A DNA stretch of 64,000 nt from Brachybacterium timonense (GCF_900258505.1 NZ_LT984895.1:617123-681122), one strand, 5' to 3'; counted from the first letter of the stretch, positions 43,708 to 52,475 are shown. The notes: generated from the sequence alone by a model not told the origin. Made by a program: numbers and translations.

Positions 43708-44598
43708 TCAGTCTTCGAGCTGTTTGGCGTTCTCCGGCAACAGGATCGCGGAGAAGTCATGATCCCCACGCCCGGCATCCTGCTCCTGCTCCAGGGAATC
43801 CAGGGCGGCGCGCACCGCAGTCAGCTCAGCTCCGGGCGCGACGTCGTCGGCCGGGAGGTCACCCATGCCGCCGACGGTGTCGAGCATGAGGCGCACATCC
43901 TTGGCGATCGCATCGACCGTGAAATCCCCGGGGAAGGTGCTGCGCTCTCCGCGCACGAACGGGCCCTTCATGCCGGCGATGAACGCGAGACCGGTGGCGG
44001 AGAGCATGTCCAGTGCATCCTCCGGCTCCGTGCCGGTCGCCTCCGCGAACGCAAGAGCCTCGCGCAGGCCCTGGGCGCTCACGGCCAGAGCCAGATTCGC
44101 GAGCAGTTTTCCGACGGCCGCCTGACGGGCACTGGGCACCGGACGCAGCCGGTCCGGGTCCGCCCACGGGACGACCAGCTGTGCGGCCTGCTCACGCAGG
44201 GCGTCATCGGCGGTGCCGACGTACACGCCGAGACGACCCTCGCGTGCCGGTCCGAGCGTGCCCACCACGGGGCAGGCCACGTAGGTCGGCACGGCTCGGG
44301 CGAATCCGTCGGCGTCGGCAGGGGAGACCGTGGTGGTGTCCAGCCACGGCACCCCGGCCGGGATGAGTGCGGGGGTGATCACGACCTCGCGCACGGTGTC
44401 GGGACCGAACAGCGCAGTGACCACCACGTCGGCGCCATCGACCGCGTCTGCCGGGCTGGCAGCAGTACGCGCGCCCGCCTGCTGAAGCGGCGCGGTCCGT
44501 TCCGCAGTGCGGTTCCACACCACCAGCTCATGATCGGCCAGCAGATGGCGGGCGAGTTCGGTGCCCATGCGTCCGGTTCCCAGGAAAGCAATCCTCAT
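43708..44598 (-). CDS. NAD(P)-dependent oxidoreductase (3-hydroxyisobutyrate dehydrogenase-like)
   Basis: The 296-residue protein has the NAD-binding G-T-G-R-M-G motif (residues 7-12), and a second domain with the G-K-L-L-A-N segment (about residues 155-160) containing the catalytic Lys of the beta-hydroxyacid dehydrogenase family. The substrate cannot be deduced. The start at 44598 is the only one fitting the domain and has CAGACT 6 nt upstream as a leaderless -10. Confidence 0.83.
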   Translation of the reverse strand: MRIAFLGTGRMGTELARHLLADHELVVWNRTAERTAPLQQAGARTAASPADAVDGADVVVTALFGPDTVREVVITPALIPAGVPWLDTTTVSPADADGFARAVPTYVACPVVGTLGPAREGRLGVYVGTADDALREQAAQLVVPWADPDRLRPVPSARQAAVGKLLANLALAVSAQGLREALAFAEATGTEPEDALDMLSATGLAFIAGMKGPFVRGERSTFPGDFTVDAIAKDVRLMLDTVGGMGDLPADDVAPGAELTAVRAALDSLEQEQDAGRGDHDFSAILLPENAKQLED

Positions 44599-44604
44599 GG
44601 GGCC

Positions 44605-44610
44605 AGTCTG
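44605..44610 (-). promoter_or_regulatory. -10 box of a leaderless promoter
   Basis: Read on the minus strand, CAGACT occupies 44610-44605 and lies 6 nt before the ATG at 44598. Together with the CACAAT box before the gene at 44769 it makes this a divergent pair of leaderless promoters. Confidence 0.4.
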
Positions 44611-44768
44611 GCATCCGCACGTCACGCGTGCCGCCGGAGGTCCGGGCACCGCGCGCCTGCGTGCAGAAGGGGGTGCATGGAGACCCTGTGACGGTGTTTG
44701 TCAGCCTGTGACCAGCACAGTGGGGACAGAGCTGGTCCTGTCGGCCACACCGGGGCACAATGGAGCGC

Positions 44769-46013
44769 ATGGAGCAGAGCACCGACCACTCCACTGTGAC
44801 CCGACGCGGAGCCCTTGCCGCTGCCGCAGCGGCGGGGCTCTCTGTGCCGTTCGCCTCCGCGACCGCACAGGCCGCTCCGCCGCCGGGGCGGCGAGGACGC
44901 GGCATCTCGGCACGGATCGCGACGTACAACGCCTCGTTGAACCGCTCGAGCCAGGGGCAGTTGCTCGCTGATCTGGAGCGCGGCGATGACCCGCAGATCG
45001 CGGCCGTGGCCCGTGTCATCCAGATCAACAATCCTGACATCCTGCTCATCAACGAGTTCGATCACGACGATGACGGGCGCGGCGCGGACCTGTTCCGCAC
45101 GAACTACCTCGAGGTCTCCCAGTCCGGCTCCACGCCGGTGCACTACCCGTATGCCTTCACCGCCCCGGTGAACACGGGCGTGCCCAGCGGTCTGGACCTC
45201 AACGGCGATGGCAAGGCAGAAGGCCCCGACGACGCCTGGGGCTTCGGCGAGTTCCCCGGTCAGTACGGCATGCTCGTGCTCAGCCGCTTCCCGATCCTCA
45301 CCGAGCAGGTGCGCACATTCCAGAAACTGCTGTGGTCCGCCATGCCGGGCAACCTGATCCCGGAGGACTACTACGGCAGCGACGTCGCCCAGAAGCTGCG
45401 CCTGAGCTCCAAGTCGCACTGGGACGTGCCGATCCGCGTGGGTGATCGCCTGCTGCATGTGCTCGCCGCGCATCCGACACCGCCGAGCTTCGACGGTCCG
45501 GAGGACCGCAACGGCCGCCGTAACAACGACGAGATCCGCCTGTGGGCCGACTACGTAGCGCCGGGTCACCGGGGTGACTGGATCGTCGATGACAAGGGCA
45601 CCCGCGGTGGGCTGCATCCCTCGGAGCGTTTCGTGATCCTGGGCGACTACAACGCCGATCCCGTCGACGGTGACTCCTGGCCGGGTGCGATCGATCAGCT
45701 GCTGCTGCACCCGCGGATCCGTGACCCCCGGCCGCGCAGCGAAGGCGCCGTCGAGGCCGCGCAGAAGCAGGCCGCGGCGAATCGGGACCACGTCGGTGAC
45801 CCGGCGCTGGACACGGCAGACTTCACTGACGAGCCCGGGCCCGGGAACCTGCGTGTCGACTACGCCCTGCCGTCGAAGAATCTGCAGGTGACCTCGAGCG
45901 CCGTCTACTGGCCGCAGGAGGGGGCTCCCGGCAGTGAGCTGACCGGCTCCTACCCGTTCCCCACCTCCGACCACCGGCTGGTGCGTATCGACGTGGAGCT
46001 GCCTGGCGCCTGA
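44769..46013 (+). CDS. Exported endonuclease/exonuclease/phosphatase family protein
   Basis: The 414-residue product has a Tat signal (T-R-R-G-A-L near residue 11, A-rich core, cleavage around A-Q-A near residue 34) and an EEP fold with I-A-T-Y-N-A-S-L-N-R, I-L-L-I-N-E-F-D and I-L-G-D-Y-N-A-D-P motifs, whose N-E and G-D-x-N residues bind the divalent metal. EEP proteins cleave phosphodiesters of nucleic acids or lipids; the substrate is unknown. The ATG at 44769 is preferred because CACAAT lies about 7 nt upstream; ATG at 44760 is also in frame. Confidence 0.82.
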   Translation: MEQSTDHSTVTRRGALAAAAAAGLSVPFASATAQAAPPPGRRGRGISARIATYNASLNRSSQGQLLADLERGDDPQIAAVARVIQINNPDILLINEFDHDDDGRGADLFRTNYLEVSQSGSTPVHYPYAFTAPVNTGVPSGLDLNGDGKAEGPDDAWGFGEFPGQYGMLVLSRFPILTEQVRTFQKLLWSAMPGNLIPEDYYGSDVAQKLRLSSKSHWDVPIRVGDRLLHVLAAHPTPPSFDGPEDRNGRRNNDEIRLWADYVAPGHRGDWIVDDKGTRGGLHPSERFVILGDYNADPVDGDSWPGAIDQLLLHPRIRDPRPRSEGAVEAAQKQAAANRDHVGDPALDTADFTDEPGPGNLRVDYALPSKNLQVTSSAVYWPQEGAPGSELTGSYPFPTSDHRLVRIDVELPGA

Positions 46014-46050
46014 GCTGCCACACAGCGCCCAGGCTCGGAAGAGGCACCCC

Positions 46051-46878
46051 ATGATCGATCCCGTCATCGACGTCGCCGAGCTGCGCGAGCCTGAAGGCCG
46101 CGCGGGAACGCTGCGGCTCATCGATATCCGCTGGGCTCTCGACGGGTCGAAAGGCGAGACCACGTACCGCACGGGCCATCTTCCCGGCGCGGTCTACATG
46201 GACCTCGAGACGGCGCTCGCCGCCCCAGCCACCGCCTCGACGGGACGGCATCCGCTGCCGGATCCGGAGCGCTTCGCCTGGGCGCTCGGTGAGGCCGGCA
46301 TCGACCCCGAGACAACAGTGGTGGCGTACGACGACACGGATGGGTCGCAGGCCTCCCGCCTGGTCTGGATGCTGCGCGCACTCGGCCAGGACGCTGCCCT
46401 GCTCGACGGCGGACTGCGCGCGTGGACCGGACCGCTGCACACCGGTTCCGTGCACGTGGACACCGTGTCGTGCCCGGTGCGGATCTGGGGGTCCGACGTC
46501 ATCGCGGATCTGGATGAGGTCGCAGCTGGGGTGCCTGTGCTGCTGGATGCCCGCGCCCCGGAACGCTACCGCGGCGAGGTCGAACCGATCGATGCCCGCC
46601 CCGGTCACATCCCGGGAGCCCGCAGCGCCCCCACCAGTGTCAACACGGATGAGACCGGACGCTTCCGCAGCCCAGAGGCGCTGCACGCGCAGTTCACCGC
46701 GCTCGGTGCGGACCCCGATGGTGACGTTGTCGTCTATTGCGGTTCCGGCGTCACTGCCACCCATGACCTGCTTGCCCTCGAACGGGCGGGCTTTCGCCGG
46801 GCGCGCCTGTTTCCAGGCTCCTACTCGCAGTGGAGCGCCCGGGACGAGCTGCCCGTCACGCGCGGCGATCAGCCCTGA
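46051..46878 (+). CDS. Sulfurtransferase (double rhodanese)
   Basis: The 275-residue protein has two rhodanese domains; the second carries the active-site loop C-G-S-G-V-T with Cys230, the form characteristic of 3-mercaptopyruvate sulfurtransferases rather than thiosulfate sulfurtransferases. It would move sulfane sulfur to cyanide or thiols in the cytoplasm. Its stop codon falls within the first unit of a tandem repeat that follows. Confidence 0.88.
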   Translation: MIDPVIDVAELREPEGRAGTLRLIDIRWALDGSKGETTYRTGHLPGAVYMDLETALAAPATASTGRHPLPDPERFAWALGEAGIDPETTVVAYDDTDGSQASRLVWMLRALGQDAALLDGGLRAWTGPLHTGSVHVDTVSCPVRIWGSDVIADLDEVAAGVPVLLDARAPERYRGEVEPIDARPGHIPGARSAPTSVNTDETGRFRSPEALHAQFTALGADPDGDVVVYCGSGVTATHDLLALERAGFRRARLFPGSYSQWSARDELPVTRGDQP

Positions 46879-46974
46879 CGGCACTCAGGCCCGACGGCGC
46901 TCAGCCCTGACGGCACTCAGACCCGACGGCGCTCAGCCCTGACGGCACTCAGGCCCGACGGCGCTCAGCCACGC
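46869..46974. repeat. 32-bp tandem repeat (three units plus partial)
   Basis: Three near-identical 32-bp units cover 46869-46900, 46901-46932 and 46933-46964, followed by a short partial. Each unit is itself two related 16-mers, TCAGCCCTGACGGCAC and TCAGGCCCGACGGCGC, so the basic period is 16 bp. The first unit overlaps the last codons and stop of the sulfurtransferase. It lies between two convergent genes. Confidence 0.9.
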
Positions 46975-47003
46975 CATCCGGTCACGCAGCAGGATCGATC
47001 GGC

Positions 47004-48794
47004 TCAGCTGCGCACGACCTGCTGACGAATCGCCGTGATGATGCGTTCCAGACGCTCATCGAACTCGGCCTCGCAGCCATCCTCAGGCTCCTGCCCGAGA
47101 ACAGCCGCCCACATGGGCACGACTTCCTCGTGATAGGAGTGCCCGTGCCCGCCCGGCATCGTGATCGACAGCGGCATATCCGCGGCGATCTGCCAGAACG
47201 TGGTCCACGGGAACCATCGCATCGCCGGCGTGACGTCGTGCCCCACGCGCTCGCGCAGCCACCGTGGCTCGTCCCACAGCAGCGACGGCGTCCACCAGGC
47301 CACCGGATCGGATGGGTGCTGTGCGTACACAATGCGGGGCGACTGCCAGGGTGCATAGAGCCCACCCCAGTAGTTCTGATGCAGGTCCTGCAGGCGTGTC
47401 ACGACACGGATACTCGCGCCATTGTCGATGATCGGGGCGATCTCGGGGGACCCCGGACGGGCTGCCTGCGTGATCTCCCGCCACATGGGCGTGAACCCTG
47501 GGGTGCCTGTCCACAGAGCCCCGTCGATGCGTGAGAGCATGTCGGGCACATCACGGAACGCGGCATGCCCGCCGAAGGACCCCAGTGACTCCCCAGCGAC
47601 GAACAGTCGCGGACGTGTCGCGGGCTCCATCTCGTCCAGGCGCTGCGTCACCGCGTCGAACAACAGCTGGCCGGCACGCTGGGGGGAGCGCCGATCCAGC
47701 AGGTAGCTCAGGGCGCTCGTGTAGACGGAGTACTGGAGGGATGCGGTCGCGCAGTTCCCGTCGGTGAGGAACTCAAGAGCGGACAGCGACCACTCCTGCA
47801 GCCACCCGGTGCCGGTTCCGGTGAACAGCACCAGGGTGTCCCGATCCCAGGCGCCGGTGCGGTCGAGCTCCGCGATCACCGCGTCGACCGTCTGCTCCAG
47901 ACTGCGGGCGGAGGTCTTCCCGGCGTACACCCGGATCGGCTCCATCGCGTCGGCGCCGACGGTTCGGGAGATCAGTTCGCGGCTCGCGCCCCCGGCGACG
48001 ATCTTCCGGCCGGGAGCGCCCAGGGAGCGCCAGGACTCATGGGAGTGGGGGCTGCCCGACCGCAGCGGTGAGGTGGGCTGTGGCACATCGGGGGCGATCA
48101 GTCTGTTCGCTGCTTCGGCTTGTTCGAGGGCACGTTCCAGGAAGCGGCCGCGCACCAGTCGTTCCACTGCGAGGCCGACGGTGACGGCCGTGAGGATCAC
48201 CGCGACGGCCTGCAGCAGCCGGGGAGGCAGGTACGGCCGCAGCAGTGCGCGGTACAGCGTGGCGGTGGCCGTCACGGCGCGGACGACCGCGAGGCCGGTC
48301 AGGGAGAAACCGATCCCTGCTGCGGTGCCGACGGCATGGGTGGCGAGGTTCTTCGGCTCCTGGTTCACCAGGTGGCTGATCTCGCGCTGACGCAGCACAC
48401 CGCGCACCCACGAGTAGGCGGAGATACCGGTCAGCGCCGCAGCCCCGAGGAAGCGGGCACGCCGACGATGCTCCGGTAGGACCGTGACCTGCACGCCAAG
48501 CTCCCGCATGGCCCGTGAGCCGAGGCGCTGCGCGAGCACACCGGCGGCGTAGCCATAGGTCTGAGACAGCGAGATGTTCGCGGCCCACATCCACCAGGTG
48601 CGCGGCAGCAGCGACGGCGATGTCGAGATCCAGCCGGCCACGGAGGCGCCCAGGAAGCCACCGGTGGACAGCGGCGAGACGACGGCAGCATGCCGTGCGC
48701 GGTGCCCGGTGGCGCGCGTGATGCGCCGGACCGTGCGCAGAAGAGGTCGCAGGGCGGATGATCGGATGGTCCTTGGACGCGATCGCAGGGCCAT
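47004..48794 (-). CDS. Membrane-anchored alpha/beta hydrolase (Abhydrolase_9-like)
   Basis: The 596-residue protein has several N-terminal membrane helices (residues 35-215) and a C-terminal alpha/beta-hydrolase domain with the nucleophile elbow G-E-S-L-G-S (about residue 395). Both parts match a family of uncharacterised actinobacterial hydrolases of this kind. The ATG at 48794 has TAGGGT 6 nt upstream, a leaderless promoter. Substrate unknown; the membrane location suggests a lipid or cell-wall substrate. Confidence 0.8.
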   Translation of the reverse strand: MALRSRPRTIRSSALRPLLRTVRRITRATGHRARHAAVVSPLSTGGFLGASVAGWISTSPSLLPRTWWMWAANISLSQTYGYAAGVLAQRLGSRAMRELGVQVTVLPEHRRRARFLGAAALTGISAYSWVRGVLRQREISHLVNQEPKNLATHAVGTAAGIGFSLTGLAVVRAVTATATLYRALLRPYLPPRLLQAVAVILTAVTVGLAVERLVRGRFLERALEQAEAANRLIAPDVPQPTSPLRSGSPHSHESWRSLGAPGRKIVAGGASRELISRTVGADAMEPIRVYAGKTSARSLEQTVDAVIAELDRTGAWDRDTLVLFTGTGTGWLQEWSLSALEFLTDGNCATASLQYSVYTSALSYLLDRRSPQRAGQLLFDAVTQRLDEMEPATRPRLFVAGESLGSFGGHAAFRDVPDMLSRIDGALWTGTPGFTPMWREITQAARPGSPEIAPIIDNGASIRVVTRLQDLHQNYWGGLYAPWQSPRIVYAQHPSDPVAWWTPSLLWDEPRWLRERVGHDVTPAMRWFPWTTFWQIAADMPLSITMPGGHGHSYHEEVVPMWAAVLGQEPEDGCEAEFDERLERIITAIRQQVVRS

Positions 48795-48800
48795 GGGATC

Positions 48801-48806
48801 ACCCTA
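48801..48806 (-). promoter_or_regulatory. -10 box of a leaderless promoter
   Basis: TAGGGT at 48806-48801 (minus strand) lies 6 nt before the ATG at 48794 of the hydrolase gene. Confidence 0.45.
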
Positions 48807-48902
48807 ACGGGGCTGCAGTGTCGGGCGGACCCGGTGTCTGGCGGGCAGCATGGCCGAGCAGCGGCACCGTGCGCATGGGCAGGTTCCAGGGGCGTGGACG
48901 GT

Positions 48903-48908
48903 TAGCCT
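48903..48908 (+). promoter_or_regulatory. -10 box of a leaderless promoter
   Basis: TAGCCT at 48903-48908 lies 6 nt before the ATG at 48915 of the hydroxyacid dehydrogenase gene, divergent from the hydrolase promoter about 100 nt away. Confidence 0.5.
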
Positions 48909-48914
48909 CATGCC

Positions 48915-49853
48915 ATGAAGATCCTGTTGCCCACGACCACGCCCCTGAATCCGGAACTCCCTGATGGCTGGGAGATCGCACGCGTTGACGCGCGCGAGGA
49001 GATCCCGGCGGAGCACTATGACGCCCAGGTGCTCGTTGTCTGGGGCGCCTCGCGGCGCCATCTCGCATCGGCGGCACAGAATCTGCAGGACCTGCGGCTC
49101 GTCCAGTCCCTTGCGGCGGGCGTCGAGGGTATCCAGGCCGCAGGCTTCGGGCCGAACACTCTGATCGCCACCGGGGCGGGTCTGCATTCGATGACCGTCT
49201 CCGAGCACACGCTCGCGATGCTGCTGGCTCTGCTGCGCCGGCTGCCCGCATGCCTTGAGGCCCAGGCGGAAAGCCGCTGGGCATCGGAGCTTGGTGGCAT
49301 GCAGGAGCTGCGCCCCGAGGGCCGACTCACGAGTCTGATGGAAACCCGTGTGCTGATCTGGGGCTTCGGGGAGATCGGGCAGCATCTCGCGACGCTGCTG
49401 CGCTCTTTCGGCGCAATGGTCACGGGCGTGGCACGCAGCCAGGGGGAGAGAGCCGGCACCCCCGTGATCACTTCCGACCGGGTGCCCGACGAGCTTCCGC
49501 GCACCGACGTGCTGATCACGATCCTTCCCGCCTCAGATGCCACCAGGCGAGTGATCAACGCCGAAGTGTTCGAGGCTCTGCCCGAGCATGCTCTCGTGGT
49601 GAACGTCGGCCGCGGCACGATTCTGGACCAGCAGGCGCTGCTCGAGGCACTGCGCAGTGGCAGCATCGCCGGGGCGGGGCTGGACGTGACGGATCCGGAG
49701 CCACTGCCTGCGCAGGACCCGTTGTGGGGTGCGCCGAACCTGCTGATCACCCCGCATGCCGCGGGTGGTCGTCCGGTCGGGGCGAACGAGCGCATCCGAC
49801 GCAATGTGCAGGCCCTGGTCGACGGCACGGAACTGCTCCACCCTGCGCGCTGA
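48915..49853 (+). CDS. D-isomer-specific 2-hydroxyacid dehydrogenase
   Basis: The 312-residue protein has the NAD-binding segment W-G-F-G-E-I-G-Q (about residues 149-156), and the downstream signature motifs V-N-V-G-R-G-T-I and P-H-A-A-G with the substrate/active-site His. It reduces a 2-keto acid to a D-2-hydroxy acid. A TAGCCT -10 box 6 nt before the ATG suggests leaderless expression. No pathway context is visible. Confidence 0.87.
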   Translation: MKILLPTTTPLNPELPDGWEIARVDAREEIPAEHYDAQVLVVWGASRRHLASAAQNLQDLRLVQSLAAGVEGIQAAGFGPNTLIATGAGLHSMTVSEHTLAMLLALLRRLPACLEAQAESRWASELGGMQELRPEGRLTSLMETRVLIWGFGEIGQHLATLLRSFGAMVTGVARSQGERAGTPVITSDRVPDELPRTDVLITILPASDATRRVINAEVFEALPEHALVVNVGRGTILDQQALLEALRSGSIAGAGLDVTDPEPLPAQDPLWGAPNLLITPHAAGGRPVGANERIRRNVQALVDGTELLHPAR

Positions 49854-49914
49854 GCGCAGCGACTGGCGCTGAGATCGACCGTGGCTCGTCGGCGCTGAAG
49901 CGCTGAGGCGGCGT

Positions 49915-51018
49915 TCAGGCGGCCTCGGCGCGCGAGCCGAGCCACATGTCCAGGCCGTCGTCCACCCCGAGCCACGGCAGCAGGCCACGCTGCCACTGCG
50001 CGCGGGTCATCAGCGAGGCCTCGAACGCCCGACGCACCCGCTCGTCATCGCCAGCGTCCACACCGGTGATCACCAGGTGCGTCGTGGGCTGCTCCTCATC
50101 GGCGCCGATGAGAGCATGCACACCGACGGAGACCTGACCGCCCGCCCCGTCCCAGCGGCAGATCGACTGGGGGCGCGTGGGCAGCCAGAAACGGCCGCGA
50201 CCGCGCAGCCGACCCGCCCCGAGCTGCTCGATATTCTCGAGGAATCGCTCCGGATGGAACGGCAGATCGCTGCGTAGTTCGATCGTCCAGGTGCCGTAGT
50301 CCGATCGGCCGCCATGCATGCGCACTGAGCGGACGTCAACGCGAGCATTGGCCTGTGCCGGATCATGTCGCAGTGCCGTGAGGCAGCGCTCCCCGAGGCG
50401 ATGTGCGCCGCGGACCAGAACCTGCTCGTCGGCGAGCAGATGCTCCAGCAGTTCGAGGCCCGGACCGTCATGCTCGGCGGCATCGATCACAACATCGCAG
50501 AACTCGATCTGCGCTGCGAGAGCCTCGCCCACGGCCCGCTCGTCATCGACCGCCCACTGGAGGCCGCGCTCGGCCAGCGTGTCATCGCCCAGCAGATCCT
50601 CCACCATCCGCCCCGAGTCCACGACGGTCGCGACACTGGCGATACGGGTACGCATCGGCTGAGCGCTGAGCGCGCGGGTCACCACCCACGGGTCGGCGCT
50701 CACGGGCAGCACAAGGGCGATCGAGGCCCAGCGGCCGTCGGCGGCGAGTGCCTCGAGCATGGGCACCGCGTCCTCTCGCATCGCACAGGAGATGCAGGCA
50801 TGCTCGAGCTCCACCTCACGGTGCTCGATCACGCCGGTCACATCCATGACCAGGCGGTGCATGGTGCCGTGCGCGGCATCGGTGTCGTAGCGCAGCAGCA
50901 CGGCGCCGGGCTCATCCAGCAGCAGGTCGGCGGCAACGGCGTCACGCAGCACCGGGTCCAGGGCGCACAGCACCGCAAGTGGCATCGAGGGGCGCAGGGC
51001 ATGCGGATCGGGGGTCAT
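49915..51018 (-). CDS. CobW/COG0523-like protein with degenerate P-loop (Mrf-like)
   Basis: The 367-residue protein has the COG0523 metal-handling layout, including a C-terminal CobW domain and a metal-site motif C75-I-S-C78 in place of the usual C-x-C-C, but the N-terminal P-loop position reads C-A-L-D-P-V-L-R with no G-x-x-x-x-G-K. It is divergent from the zinc-free ribosomal protein operon, sharing the Zur palindrome, which is where mycobacterial Mrf-type GTPases, linked to ribosome hibernation under zinc limitation, are found. It may not bind GTP. The ATG at 51018 follows GAGGAG; a longer frame upstream is not needed. Confidence 0.78.
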   Translation of the reverse strand: MTPDPHALRPSMPLAVLCALDPVLRDAVAADLLLDEPGAVLLRYDTDAAHGTMHRLVMDVTGVIEHREVELEHACISCAMREDAVPMLEALAADGRWASIALVLPVSADPWVVTRALSAQPMRTRIASVATVVDSGRMVEDLLGDDTLAERGLQWAVDDERAVGEALAAQIEFCDVVIDAAEHDGPGLELLEHLLADEQVLVRGAHRLGERCLTALRHDPAQANARVDVRSVRMHGGRSDYGTWTIELRSDLPFHPERFLENIEQLGAGRLRGRGRFWLPTRPQSICRWDGAGGQVSVGVHALIGADEEQPTTHLVITGVDAGDDERVRRAFEASLMTRAQWQRGLLPWLGVDDGLDMWLGSRAEAA

Positions 51019-51096
51019 GAAGCTCCTCAGGTCAGTGTGCCGACGCGCGTGGTCGTGAGGGCGTGGTCTCGGACTGGCGTGGGCACACACATTGAG

Positions 51097-51119
51097 TTGA
51101 CGATAATGGTTATCAACAA
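51097..51119. promoter_or_regulatory. Zur box in the divergent mrf-like/rpmB promoter region
   Basis: A 23-bp palindrome has arms TTG-N2-GATAA and TTATC-N2-CAA around a central TGG, close to the actinobacterial Zur consensus with its GATAA/TTATC cores. Its outer TTGACG (51097-51102) can serve as -35 of rpmB; on the other strand TTGATA (51116-51111) can serve as -35 of the CobW-like gene. Zinc-loaded Zur bound here would repress both directions, so the operon is induced in zinc starvation. Confidence 0.82.
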
Positions 51120-51120
51120 C

Positions 51121-51126
51121 TAGTGT
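51121..51126 (+). promoter_or_regulatory. -10 box of the rpmB operon promoter
   Basis: TAGTGT lies 18 nt downstream of TTGACG and 8 nt before the rpmB ATG at 51135. There is no ribosome site between them, so the mRNA is probably leaderless. Confidence 0.5.
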
Positions 51127-51134
51127 GCGTCGTC

Positions 51135-51371
51135 ATGTCCCGTCACTGTCAAGTCACCGGAGCTCAGCCCTCCTTCGGCAAGCAGGTCTCGCATTCGCAC
51201 CGTCGGACCTCTCGCCGATTCGATCCGAACATCCAGAAGAAGACGTACTTCGTCCCCTCCCTCGGGCGCCGCGTCACCCTGCGCCTATCAGCCAAGGGCA
51301 TCAAGACCATCGACACACGAGGAATCGATGCCGTGGTCGCGCAGCTCCTGGCCCGCGGCGAGAAGCTCTGA
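51135..51371 (+). CDS. rpmB: 50S ribosomal protein L28, zinc-independent paralogue
   Basis: The 78-residue product matches L28 (early C-Q-V-T-G, then H-R-R-T-S-R-R-F and S-A-K-G-I-K-T). Zinc-binding L28 copies carry two C-x-x-C pairs; here only one cysteine (residue 5) remains, so it belongs to the C-minus type that substitutes under zinc depletion. The ATG at 51135 is placed from family alignment; no ribosome site precedes it, consistent with a leaderless mRNA. It is the first gene of the Zur-box operon. Confidence 0.92.
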   Translation: MSRHCQVTGAQPSFGKQVSHSHRRTSRRFDPNIQKKTYFVPSLGRRVTLRLSAKGIKTIDTRGIDAVVAQLLARGEKL

Positions 51372-51395
51372 CCCGACACACCCAGGAGAGAACCC

Positions 51396-51563
51396 ATGGC
51401 CAAGAAGAGCGATGTGCGCTCCATCGTGAAGCTGCGCTCCACCGAGGGCACCGGCTACACGTACGTGACCACCAAGAACCGTCGAAATACCCCCGACCGG
51501 CTGGTCATGAAGAAATACGACCCGGTTCTGCGCCGCGTCGTCGACTTCCGCGAGGAGCGCTGA
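51396..51563 (+). CDS. rpmG: 50S ribosomal protein L33, zinc-independent paralogue
   Basis: The 55-residue protein has the L33 sequence pattern (early I-V-K-L-R-S-T-E, then [12 protein letters not shown] and M-K-K-Y-D-P) and contains no cysteine, unlike the zinc-ribbon form. It is too short to appear in coarse gene lists. An AGGAGAG ribosome site precedes the ATG at 51396, 24 nt after rpmB. Confidence 0.93.
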   Translation: MAKKSDVRSIVKLRSTEGTGYTYVTTKNRRNTPDRLVMKKYDPVLRRVVDFREER

Positions 51564-51564
51564 G

Positions 51565-51870
51565 ATGGCGAAAAAATCCAAGATCGCGCGCGATGCGCAG
51601 CGCCGACAGATCGTCGCCCGGCATGCAGAAGAACGCGCCCGTCTCAAGTGCACCATCAAAGACCCCGCGACGTCGGACGCCGAAAGGATCCTCGCCCTGC
51701 GCGCCCTGCAGAAGATGCCACGCGATGCCAGCGCCACCCGCCTGCGCAACCGCGACGCCATCGATGGCCGCCCCCGCGGCTACCTGCGCGCCTTCGGCCT
51801 CTCCCGCGTCCGGCTGCGCGAGATGGCCCATCGCGGTGAGCTGCCAGGCGTCACGAAGTCCAGCTGGTGA
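51565..51870 (+). CDS. rpsN: 30S ribosomal protein S14, zinc-independent long form
   Basis: The 101-residue protein is the long S14 (A-K-K-S-K-I-A-R start, R-N-R near the middle, C-terminal G-V-T-K-S-S-W). It lacks the C-x-x-C ... C-x-x-C zinc site of the ~61-residue form, retaining a single cysteine. It starts at ATG 51565, 1 nt after the L33 stop. It should replace zinc-type S14 under zinc limitation. Confidence 0.93.
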   Translation: MAKKSKIARDAQRRQIVARHAEERARLKCTIKDPATSDAERILALRALQKMPRDASATRLRNRDAIDGRPRGYLRAFGLSRVRLREMAHRGELPGVTKSSW

Positions 51871-51901
51871 CAGCCCCACAGATCCGACCACAGGAGAACC
51901 C

Positions 51902-52186
51902 ATGAAACCGGGCATCCACCCCGACTACCGCCCCGTGATCTTCCGCGACAAATCCGCAGACTTCGCGATCCTGACCCGCTCCACGCGCACCTCCGACGAG
52001 ACGATGGCGTGGGAGGACGGCCGCGAGTATCCGGTGATCGATGTCGAGATCTCCTCGGCATCCCACCCCTTCTATACCGGCAGCGCACGCGTGGTGGACA
52101 CCGCCGGACGCGTTGAACGCTTCCGCCGCCGCTACGCGAAGAACACTGCCGCGGCGGCCTCCGCAGCAGGGAAGGAGACGGCATGA
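51902..52186 (+). CDS. rpmE2: 50S ribosomal protein L31 type B
   Basis: The 94-residue protein is type B L31: M-K-P-G-I-H-P-D-Y near the start, the R-D-K-S-A-D-F segment in place of the C-x-x-C zinc site, and H-P-F-Y-T-G. It replaces the zinc-containing L31 when zinc is scarce. An AGGAG site precedes the ATG, and its stop overlaps the rpmJ start by 4 nt (ATGA). Confidence 0.93.
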   Translation: MKPGIHPDYRPVIFRDKSADFAILTRSTRTSDETMAWEDGREYPVIDVEISSASHPFYTGSARVVDTAGRVERFRRRYAKNTAAAASAAGKETA

Positions 52187-52305
52187 AGGTCCGTGCTTCC
52201 GTGAGGTCACTCGCTCGCATGCCCGGCGCGCAGGTAGTGCGCCGCCGCGGCCGCCTGTACGTGATCAACAAGAAGAACCCGCGCTTCAAGGCCCGCCAGG
52301 GGTGA
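52183..52305 (+). CDS. rpmJ: 50S ribosomal protein L36, zinc-independent form
   Basis: The 40-residue product is the C-minus type of L36: [23 protein letters not shown] with neither the C-x-x-C nor the His of the zinc form. It begins with an ATGA overlap with rpmE2. It is the last gene of the operon; S18, which often accompanies this set, is absent. Confidence 0.9.
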   Translation: MKVRASVRSLARMPGAQVVRRRGRLYVINKKNPRFKARQG

Positions 52306-52363
52306 AGCGCGCCGCGCCCTGTCCCGGGGTTCGGGGGCGTTCCCCCGGCAGGATGCGCACAAG

Positions 52364-52403
52364 GGGCCCGGTCGCCGCGGAAGGATCCGCAGCGACCGGG
52401 CCC
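52364..52403 (+). terminator. Terminator after the ribosomal protein operon
   Basis: GGGCCCGGTCGC (52364-52375) pairs with GCGACCGGGCCC (52392-52403), with an inner stem GCGGA/TCCGC and a 4-nt loop. It lies 58 nt after rpmJ and before the convergent BCCT gene. No T-tract follows. Confidence 0.6.
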
Positions 52404-52475
52404 TGATCATGTCACCCCGCGCCCAGGGCTGAGCAAGGACGCGGGGGTGGCATGTGCAGTCTCGAGCGGGCGAGG

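Noticed and set aside
46869-46974. Possible CRISPR array
   Set aside because: Units are directly abutting with no unique spacers, so it is a simple tandem repeat.
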